Shown: one piece after another, positions 1 through 3,477 of the stretch
Layout of the letters: every line of letters starts with the position of its first letter
Position numbering within the stretch: the stretch's first letter is position 1
Assembly: GCA_030916785.1 (NCBI GenBank)
Contig: JAUPVY010000044.1
Span: 1-5,319 of the forward strand
Direction of reading: 5' to 3'
Length of the DNA stretch: 5,319 nucleotides
Source: Patescibacteria group bacterium
GTDB lineage: Bacteria > Patescibacteriota > Minisyncoccia > Phycocordibacterales > DATDWN01
The notes under the pieces: generated by a model
Databases searched by the model: none
What the model was told of the DNA's origin: nothing
What the model saw: only the letters and a program-made list of their open reading frames with translations
Program-made: the position numbers and the translations under genes

Positions 1-54
1 AAGAAAAGCAATTTCTTGCTCGGGACTTGAGAAACGAATATTTTCATTATTCAT
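1..54 (-). CDS. Partial CDS, N-terminus of unidentified protein (runs off the left edge)
   Basis: Eighteen open codons on the minus strand, read from an ATG 9 nt beyond the alkD-like stop, encode MNNENIRFSSPEQEIAFL and continue past the window edge. The polar start followed by a Ser-Pro-Glu-Gln segment looks like the N-terminus of a cytoplasmic protein, but this is too little to name a family. There is no Shine-Dalgarno, as for most genes here, so it would be the third gene of a dgkA-alkD transcript. A second frame starting at position 47 (MKIFVSQ...) is also open to the edge, so the frame itself is uncertain. Confidence 0.45.
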   Translation of the reverse strand, partial: MNNENIRFSSPEQEIAFL

Positions 55-63
55 ATGATTTTA

Positions 64-765
64 TTATATCTTATTCAAAAATTTCTGTCTTTTTTTCTCT
101 TCAAATCTTTCTATAGAATATCTCAAGGAAGTTCTAGACATCTGACTTGTGTATTTATTCAGGAAACCTACAAGAATATCTTCTTTCTTTTTACCCACCT
201 CTCGCAACATCCACCCAACAGCCTTGTGTATAAGGGGTTCTTTATCAGAAAGAAGTAGCTCAGAAATTTTCAAGGTATCTTTAAAGTCTTTATTTTTTAT
301 GAAATAAAAAGTGGAAATAATAGAAATCCTACGATCCCAAACGCTTTTAGATTTTACTAAATCATATAAAACACTACGTGGTTTATCATATAAATATTTA
401 CCTATAATATTTGGAGCAGATAGATCTACTAAATCCCAATTGTTTATATATTTTGTATTTTTTAAATAAAAATTATATATTTTGGTGCGCTTTTGGTCAT
501 CTCCTTTTTCAAACTGTTTTACAAGTATAAGCAGGGCGGTTAATCTGTGTTCGTGAATTTTTGATTTAATTAGTTTTTGTATTTCAGAAAGTTGCAGTAT
601 CTCAAATTTTTTAGCCACCGTTCTCTGCTCTGGCACCACAACACCTATAAAAACATCACCAAAACCATATTCTCCTTTGCCTGTTTTAAAAAACCTAGCT
701 AATATTTCTGCCTTTTTCTTATTAGCAACTTCTGCTAAAGATTTTATTACATCCTCATGATCCAT
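64..765 (-). CDS. AlkD-like DNA alkylation repair protein (HEAT-like repeat glycosylase)
   Basis: The 233-residue protein matches the AlkD family in length and motifs. AlkD enzymes are all-helical HEAT-like repeat proteins that excise N3- and N7-alkylated purines without flipping the base. The segment NNWDLVDLSAPNIIG (residues 108-122) supplies the signature Trp110 and Asp114, equivalent to Trp109/Asp113 of Bacillus cereus AlkD. WDRR (143-146) supplies the conserved Arg, and GWMLREVGK (184-192) is the conserved C-terminal motif with a Trp in the expected place. The C-terminus is Lys/Arg-rich, as suits DNA binding. The ATG lies 1 nt after the dgkA stop and has no Shine-Dalgarno, so translation is probably coupled to dgkA. 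No signal peptide or membrane segment is visible. Substrate range cannot be read from sequence; some family members act on other adducts. Confidence 0.9.
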   Translation of the reverse strand: MDHEDVIKSLAEVANKKKAEILARFFKTGKGEYGFGDVFIGVVVPEQRTVAKKFEILQLSEIQKLIKSKIHEHRLTALLILVKQFEKGDDQKRTKIYNFYLKNTKYINNWDLVDLSAPNIIGKYLYDKPRSVLYDLVKSKSVWDRRISIISTFYFIKNKDFKDTLKISELLLSDKEPLIHKAVGWMLREVGKKKEDILVGFLNKYTSQMSRTSLRYSIERFEEKKRQKFLNKI

Positions 766-766
766 A

Positions 767-1117
767 CTAAATAAAGTGATTATAGAAAACCAAAATACCT
801 ACTATTCCGGCCCCCAGAGAGCTAACCAGCACAAAAGCTGCCATAGTGTCTTTTACTTTACCTATTATTGGATCATGTTCTGGCTGTACTTTATTGCACA
901 GATCCTCTACTGCCGTATTTATAATTTCTGATATCAAAACAATAGTAACTGCGACAACAGAAAACAGTGTTTCAACCAAAGAAAATTTGAAAAACAAAAT
1001 ACAAAATACAACAATAGCTCCAATCAATATTTCAATTCTAAAGTTTTGCTCTTCTTTCCATGTGGTTTTTAGACCGTTTAGAGCAAATGTAAACGAGTGA
1101 TATATTTTTGTAATCAT
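767..1117 (-). CDS. dgkA: Diacylglycerol/undecaprenol kinase (DgkA family)
   Basis: A 116-residue integral membrane protein of normal family length. It opens with an amphipathic helix (NGLKTTWKEEQNFRIE, 14-29) followed by three hydrophobic segments at about 30-45, 48-66 and 92-112. The catalytic signature is SEIINTAVED (63-72): Glu64, Asn67 and Glu71 keep the spacing of Glu69/Asn72/Glu76 in the E. coli enzyme. GKVKDTMAA (86-94) carries the conserved Lys-Asp pair. The NFR motif near residue 25 and the compact form resemble the Gram-positive type, which phosphorylates undecaprenol to recycle the lipid carrier for wall synthesis; that substrate is inferred. It heads a two- or three-gene unit with the alkD-like gene. 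A TATAAT box ends 7 nt before the ATG, so the mRNA is probably leaderless. Confidence 0.93.
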   Translation of the reverse strand: MITKIYHSFTFALNGLKTTWKEEQNFRIEILIGAIVVFCILFFKFSLVETLFSVVAVTIVLISEIINTAVEDLCNKVQPEHDPIIGKVKDTMAAFVLVSSLGAGIVGILVFYNHFI

Positions 1118-1124
1118 ATATCAA

Positions 1125-1133
1125 ATTATAACA
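1125..1133 (-). promoter_or_regulatory. Extended -10 promoter of dgkA
   Basis: Read on the minus strand this is TGTTATAAT, a consensus -10 preceded by the TGn extension. Only 7 nt separate it from the dgkA ATG, so transcription would begin at or next to the start codon. The -35 region overlaps the run of A residues and CCCC downstream of the GC-rich gene and matches consensus poorly, which fits an extended -10 promoter. Confidence 0.65.
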
Positions 1134-1151
1134 TGTTTTTTGGGGTGGAAA

Positions 1152-1181
1152 GGGGCGCCGCTCGTGAGTGAACGACGCCCC
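1152..1181 (-). terminator. Strong GC-rich hairpin after the 142-residue gene, likely terminator
   Basis: GGGGCG...CGCCCC pairs into a stem of about 12 bp, with two G-U pairs and a 6-nt loop, starting about 30 nt beyond the stop of the upstream minus-strand gene. On that strand only TTTCC follows, so the U-tract is weak. It separates the GC-rich gene from the dgkA promoter. A smaller hairpin (CCCC-TGTA-GGGG, 1178-1189) overlaps it and could compete. Confidence 0.55.
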
Positions 1182-1210
1182 TGTAGGGGTGTTGGAAAAG
1201 ATGGCGGAGG

Positions 1211-1639
1211 TTAGACAGCCACCTCTTCGAGCAAGAGCTCCTCGGCTTCGTATTTCTCGATCCAGTGTCTTGCGTCGAGCCACGCTTGCAAGCACTCGTA
1301 GTGCCACGTGTCGAGCAAACCGCTCTCCTCGTTCTTGAAGAGTGTGGGCATGTACCGGAGCCCCACTTCCTCAAGGCACATAACGCAGGGCTCCTTGGGA
1401 TCCCAGCTTGGCTTGTAGCCTGGAGGACGGTAGTCCAACGAGGTTTTCGTCACGGGACGACACGAGCGTCCCCTTGGACGATAATTCCCTTCGGTTCGCC
1501 CAACCTCGAGGTCGATTTGCACGTCGACATCAATCTTGAACCGAAATCCTCGTGGTTCGTGACGCTGTTGATTGTGTTTGGGATGCGTCACGCGAAACTT
1601 CCTCGCCCGCTTGGTCATTCTTCGGCCTAGAGTTCTCAT
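1211..1639 (-). CDS. Orphan protein with CxxC...HxxC putative zinc site, GC-rich gene
   Basis: I do not recognise this 142-residue protein. Residues 1-35 are strongly basic and His-rich (Arg, Lys, His), which suggests nucleic-acid contact. The middle is Pro/Arg-rich and the last 15 residues are acidic. Cys85-x2-Cys88 and His113-x2-Cys116 form a possible zinc site; the second half, WHYECLQAWL, resembles the second zinc knuckle of RING-like or treble-clef domains, but other RING ligands are absent. GC was 58% in a hand count of 1261-1320, against 28% in 301-360 of alkD. The ATG at 1639 has GAGG 6 nt upstream; the next Met (residue 8) has no such site. The gene has its own promoter and terminator-like hairpin, so it looks like a self-contained acquired unit. 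The opposite strand is also open (1265-1630), but lacks a ribosome site. Confidence 0.7.
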   Translation of the reverse strand: MRTLGRRMTKRARKFRVTHPKHNQQRHEPRGFRFKIDVDVQIDLEVGRTEGNYRPRGRSCRPVTKTSLDYRPPGYKPSWDPKEPCVMCLEEVGLRYMPTLFKNEESGLLDTWHYECLQAWLDARHWIEKYEAEELLLEEVAV

Positions 1640-1652
1640 GCTGATCCTCTAG

Positions 1653-1691
1653 TTAGAGACCTTCTTCTACGTTGAGAGCGACTCGTCGCAT
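1653..1691 (-). CDS. Possible leader ORF of 12 codons upstream of the GC-rich gene
   Basis: The frame MRRVALNVEEGL ends 13 nt before the start of the 142-residue gene. It sits in the leader between the strong Shine-Dalgarno at 1706-1715 and the gene. Spacing from that site to this ATG is about 15 nt, longer than optimal. Two other ATGs lie closer: one at 1703-1705 (12 codons, spacing of 1 nt) and an ATG-TAA start-stop pair at 1693-1698 with near-ideal spacing of 8 nt. Whether any of these is translated is unknown. Confidence 0.25.
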   Translation of the reverse strand: MRRVALNVEEGL

Positions 1692-1705
1692 TTTACATCT
1701 GTCAT

Positions 1706-1715
1706 ACCTCCTTCC
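1706..1715 (-). promoter_or_regulatory. Perfect Shine-Dalgarno (GGAAGGAGGT) in the leader of the GC-rich gene
   Basis: On the minus strand this matches the anti-Shine-Dalgarno of 16S rRNA over AAGGAGGT. It lies 66 nt upstream of the annotated start codon, so it cannot serve that codon directly. It points instead at short frames beginning at 1705, 1698 (ATG-TAA) or 1691. Most genes in this window have no Shine-Dalgarno at all, which makes the site stand out. Confidence 0.6.
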
Positions 1716-1735
1716 AAATAACTGATCTACTTTTC

Positions 1736-1766
1736 AGTATAGCAGATGAAGAAAAAATTAAGACAA
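1736..1766 (-). promoter_or_regulatory. Promoter of the GC-rich gene
   Basis: The minus strand shows TTGTCT (1761-1766), a long 19-nt spacer and TATACT (1736-1741), preceded by TGC as an extended -10. Transcription would start near 1729, giving a leader of about 90 nt that holds the Shine-Dalgarno and short frames. The promoter is AT-rich like the host, unlike the gene it serves. Confidence 0.6.
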
Positions 1767-1796
1767 TAAGTTATGAACAATTGCCAATACAGGTTT

Positions 1797-1824
1797 TTGA
1801 TTTTTTAATTAAAAATGCTATAGT
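1797..1824 (+). promoter_or_regulatory. Strong promoter of the tRNA-Glu array
   Basis: TTGATT (1797-1802), a 16-nt spacer and TATAGT (1819-1824) with a TGC extension. The predicted start near 1831 lies 10 nt before the first tRNA-derived sequence, the distance expected for a tRNA transcription unit. It is divergent from the promoter of the GC-rich gene, about 30 bp away. Confidence 0.75.
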
Positions 1825-1840
1825 TTTTCCTGTGCCACTT

Positions 1841-1874
1841 GGCCTTATCGTCTAACGGTTAGGACGAAGCCTTC
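1841..1874 (+). pseudogene. Exact 34-nt copy of the 5' half of tRNA-Glu
   Basis: Identical base for base to 2022-2055 of the intact tRNA, plus one matching T before it. It covers the acceptor 5' strand, the whole D arm and the anticodon arm up to the first anticodon base (C34). Identity then stops abruptly: GAGAGG replaces TCAAGG. No T arm or 3' acceptor strand follows within normal tRNA length, so it cannot make a tRNA alone. It lies immediately behind the promoter and must be transcribed. The perfect identity means recent duplication, gene conversion or selection. Its acceptor strand could pair with the 3' copy at 2207-2213 or with the intact tRNA's 3' strand. Confidence 0.85.
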
Positions 1875-1987
1875 GAGAGGTGAGGTTGGGACGGGACCCA
1901 ACCGCAAGACTTTGAACGTTTTGTAATCAAAATGTGAAAAGTGTACTGCGCCTGTAAGGCGGGAAAGCCGGGCCGGATTTAAGCTTT
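1875..1987 (+). ncRNA. Structured spacer A: three hairpins plus a segment antisense to tRNA-Glu
   Basis: Three successive hairpins are visible. GGTTGGG/CCCAACC (1884-1890 with 1897-1903, 6-nt loop) comes first. An 8-bp AU-rich stem with one G-U follows (1916-1923 with 1928-1935, loop TAAT). The third is CGCCT-GTA-AGGCG (1949-1961). Then comes CCGGGCCGGATTTAAGCTTT (1968-1987), complementary to the 3' part of the intact tRNA: 1968-1972 with 2081-2085, and 1973-1987 with 2058-2072. No protein frame is supported. It matches no RNA family I know; the third hairpin and its flanks recur in spacer B. A weak TATAAA at 2005-2010 just beyond could be a second promoter for the intact tRNA. Confidence 0.5.
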
Positions 1988-2021
1988 TAATAAGTTTGAT
2001 GTACTATAAAATATTATATAT

Positions 2022-2093
2022 GGCCTTATCGTCTAACGGTTAGGACGAAGCCTTCTCAAGGCTTAAATCCGGGTTCGATTCCCGGTAAGGTCA
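2022..2093 (+). tRNA. tRNA-Glu (anticodon CUC)
   Basis: A complete 72-nt cloverleaf. The acceptor stem GGCCTTA/TAAGGTC has 7 bp with one G-U. The D arm is GTC/GAC with loop TAACGGTTAG. The anticodon stem AAGCC/GGCTT is perfect, with loop TTCTCAA and anticodon CTC. The variable loop has 4 nt, and the T stem CCGGG/CCCGG has loop TTCGATT. The discriminator is A; CCA is not encoded. CUC reads GAG, so this is the second Glu isoacceptor beside an expected UUC species elsewhere. It lies inside a larger transcript made of tRNA-Glu fragments. A weak TATAAA at 2005-2010 could give it a private start near 2017. Confidence 0.97.
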
Positions 2094-2194
2094 CATTTTC
2101 ATGAAATGAAAAAGTCGAGGGAATTGAAGCTCGATTGAGATATTTTATGAGCTTGCGAAATAAAATATCCAATTGGGGTACTGAAACTGTAAGT
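2094..2194 (+). ncRNA. Structured spacer B downstream of tRNA-Glu
   Basis: About 100 nt with hairpins end to end. CATTT/AAATG is at 2094-2108. AGTCGAG/CTCGATT pairs 2113-2119 with 2130-2136. A perfect 10-bp AU stem pairs 2139-2148 with 2160-2169 around an 11-nt loop. GAAACT-GTA-AGTTTC (2183-2197) runs into the 3' tRNA copy. The order (stem, AU-rich stem, GTACTG, small hairpin with CTGTAAG at its tip) parallels spacer A. No protein frame is supported. Function unknown. Confidence 0.45.
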
Positions 2195-2214
2195 TTCGAT
2201 TCCCGGTAAGGTCA
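2195..2214 (+). pseudogene. Exact 20-nt copy of the 3' end of tRNA-Glu
   Basis: TTCGATTCCCGGTAAGGTCA is identical to 2074-2093: T loop, 3' strand of the T stem, 3' acceptor strand and discriminator. The 5' strand of a T stem is missing (TAAGT stands where CCGGG should be), and TTC is instead shared with the 3' strand of the hairpin at 2183-2197. The acceptor strand TAAGGTC can pair perfectly with GGCCTTA of the 5' copy at 1841-1847, which would close the whole array as one large tRNA-capped domain. The terminator begins 10 nt later. Confidence 0.8.
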
Positions 2215-2223
2215 TAGACAACC

Positions 2224-2249
2224 AAAAAGCTGGGGTAACCCAGCTTTTT
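2224..2249. terminator. Bidirectional intrinsic terminator
   Basis: AAAAAGCTGGG-GTAA-CCCAGCTTTTT is an 11-bp perfect stem with a 4-nt loop. The T-tract works on both strands. It ends the tRNA array on the plus strand and the convergent cupredoxin gene on the minus strand. Confidence 0.9.
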
Positions 2250-2273
2250 GATTTCTGTAAAAGTTGAAAATGT

Positions 2274-2720
2274 CTACTCCACTATCAAATTACCCTTCTG
2301 ACCCAATTGACGATGATTGTATTTGCTACAGTAGTACTCAAATGTACCAACCTTATCCGCAACAAATTCCACAACTACCGGCTCGTTTAGAGGTGTGTCT
2401 TTCTTTACACCAAACTCATCCAAAACAAAATCATGAGTTCCAGCTGTGTTAGTAATTGTAACTCTCACCGTATCCCCCTTTTTAACTCTCATTTCTGGTA
2501 AAGAAAAATGCGCTGACATTTTGCCATCCTTGGTTTCCATCCAAGAAGTCATTGTGAACTCCTTAACACTTGCTGTAGATGTAGCGCTTGAAACATCTGT
2601 ACTTGTATTATCTGCAACTGGTGGTGTTAGAGTATCTTCAACACCCTTGTCTCTACTAAAAAACATATAACCCCCCACAAGAACCAGAACAACTATTATA
2701 AAAATGATAAAATTTTTCAT
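2274..2720 (-). CDS. Membrane-anchored cupredoxin-like copper protein
   Basis: 148 residues. An N-terminal hydrophobic segment (3-21) has no lipobox Cys, so it should act as a signal anchor with the rest outside the membrane. A Thr/Ser/Asp-rich linker (28-52) follows, then a single cupredoxin domain (about 53-148). Type 1 copper ligands are visible: His96 in GTHDF, Cys131 in YYCSKYNHRQ, and His136. The position usually held by the axial Met in the closing GMVGxLxV motif is Gln141 (GQKGNLIVE), as in stellacyanin-type proteins. Such domains carry single electrons; the partner is unknown and no oxidase or other redox gene is nearby. There is no Shine-Dalgarno, and the promoter lies about 35 nt upstream. 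It converges on the tRNA array and shares its terminator. Confidence 0.88.
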   Translation of the reverse strand: MKNFIIFIIVVLVLVGGYMFFSRDKGVEDTLTPPVADNTSTDVSSATSTASVKEFTMTSWMETKDGKMSAHFSLPEMRVKKGDTVRVTITNTAGTHDFVLDEFGVKKDTPLNEPVVVEFVADKVGTFEYYCSKYNHRQLGQKGNLIVE

Positions 2721-2755
2721 ATTTTTGTTTTTTGTTAATTTTTTGTAATTTTAGA

Positions 2756-2764
2756 ATTATATCA
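2756..2764 (-). promoter_or_regulatory. Extended -10 promoter of the cupredoxin gene
   Basis: Minus strand TGATATAAT, with TTGCGT 19 nt upstream (2781-2786) as a weak -35. The start would be near 2749, giving an A-rich leader of about 30 nt without a ribosome site. It is divergent from and close to the SGNH hydrolase promoter. Confidence 0.6.
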
Positions 2765-2805
2765 TATTGCACCTCCACAGACGCAACTATAATCTTCATA
2801 ATTTC

Positions 2806-2814
2806 TGGTATAAT
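2806..2814 (+). promoter_or_regulatory. Extended -10 promoter of the SGNH hydrolase gene
   Basis: TGGTATAAT, a consensus -10 with TGn extension. Exactly 6 nt separate it from ATG 2821, so transcription should begin on the start codon itself. No convincing -35 is seen at the right distance. This placement decides the start codon of the gene. Confidence 0.7.
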
Positions 2815-2820
2815 AATTTA

Positions 2821-3441
2821 ATGAGTAAGAAATATTTAATTGTTATTGGTGGGGTTTTACTGTTTCTTATAGCCTTTTTTTTCATAGGCAGACAAAACTC
2901 GTCTATAAAAAACTATCCGCCAAAAAACAGTACCATTGTTGCGTTCGGAGACAGTCTCATAGAAGGCATAGGCGCAACCAAAGGCAAGGATTTTATCTCT
3001 CTTCTGTCTCTCAAACTAAAAAAACCTATCTTAAACTCAGGAGTATTAGGAAATACAACGAGGGATGGCTTGGCGCGCATTAAAGATATTACAGACCTAA
3101 ATCCCGGCACAGTCATACTTCTCTTGGGTGGAAATGATTATTTGAAAAGAATCCCAGAGGAAGAGACGTTCAAAAATTTAAAAGAAATCATCACACAACT
3201 TCAATCTAAAGGCATCATGGTTGTTCTGCTTGGAATAAGAGGAGGGTTTTTAAGCGACAGGTTTGAAAAATCCTTCGAGAAACTAGCAGATGAAACTAAG
3301 GTAGTTTATATACCAAATGTTCTAGATAGTCTTTTTGGAAATCAGAAATACATGTCCGATGTAGTCCATCCAAATGACCTAGGCTACGCAAAAATATCCG
3401 AAAAAGTATATTCCGAAATAAAAAACTATATTACACCATAA
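2821..3441 (+). CDS. SGNH/GDSL-family esterase with N-terminal membrane anchor
   Basis: 206 residues from ATG 2821. An upstream in-frame ATG at 2767 lies ahead of the promoter and would add 18 residues that do not look like a signal sequence, so it is rejected. A hydrophobic segment (5-23) after two Lys anchors or exports the protein. All SGNH blocks are present: GDS (43-45) with nucleophile Ser45, Gly74 in NSGVLG, GGND with Asn105, and DVVHPND with Asp180 and His183. This is a TesA-like single-domain lysophospholipase/thioesterase fold acting outside the membrane. The substrate cannot be told; removal of acyl or acetyl groups from lipid or cell-wall polymers is possible. No Shine-Dalgarno. 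It converges with the murF-like gene. Confidence 0.9.
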   Translation: MSKKYLIVIGGVLLFLIAFFFIGRQNSSIKNYPPKNSTIVAFGDSLIEGIGATKGKDFISLLSLKLKKPILNSGVLGNTTRDGLARIKDITDLNPGTVILLLGGNDYLKRIPEEETFKNLKEIITQLQSKGIMVVLLGIRGGFLSDRFEKSFEKLADETKVVYIPNVLDSLFGNQKYMSDVVHPNDLGYAKISEKVYSEIKNYITP

Positions 3442-3449
3442 AACTTTTT

Positions 3450-3470
3450 ATCCAAGGGTAACCCTTGGAT
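3450..3470. terminator. Hairpin between convergent genes, possible terminator
   Basis: ATCCAAGGG-TAA-CCCTTGGAT is a perfect 9-bp stem in the 36-bp gap between two convergent stops. Neither side has a U-tract after the stem (TATAGAG on plus, AAAAAG on minus), so it is not a textbook intrinsic terminator. It may block read-through or protect 3' ends. Confidence 0.45.
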
Positions 3471-3477
3471 TATAGAG

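Noticed and set aside
1265..1630. Plus-strand open frame of 121 codons opposite the GC-rich gene
   Set aside because: It has no ribosome site or promoter and its product lacks recognisable motifs. The minus-strand frame has a promoter, a Shine-Dalgarno and a plausible zinc motif. The overlap is a product of high GC.
1841..2093. Group I intron interrupting tRNA-Glu in the anticodon loop
   Set aside because: A P1-like pairing with a U-G at the break is possible (CCTT with GAGG), but I found no conserved P, Q, R or S core elements. The interval before the rest of the tRNA is a direct repeat containing the 5' half again, so no splicing is needed.
1841..2214. tmRNA or T-box riboswitch
   Set aside because: The acceptor halves at each end recall tmRNA, but there is no tag reading frame, no Ala-type G3-U70 pair and no tmRNA 5' consensus. 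The T-box sequence is absent and no synthetase gene follows.
2074..2214. attL/attR of an element integrated at the tRNA 3' end
   Set aside because: The 20-nt 3' direct repeat fits att sites, but only 121 bp separate the copies, no integrase is present, and it does not explain the 5' half copy on the other side.
2767..2820. Longer SGNH hydrolase starting at ATG 2767
   Set aside because: The extra 18 residues are His/Asn-rich and precede the signal anchor, and the only good promoter -10 (2809-2814) lies downstream of that ATG.
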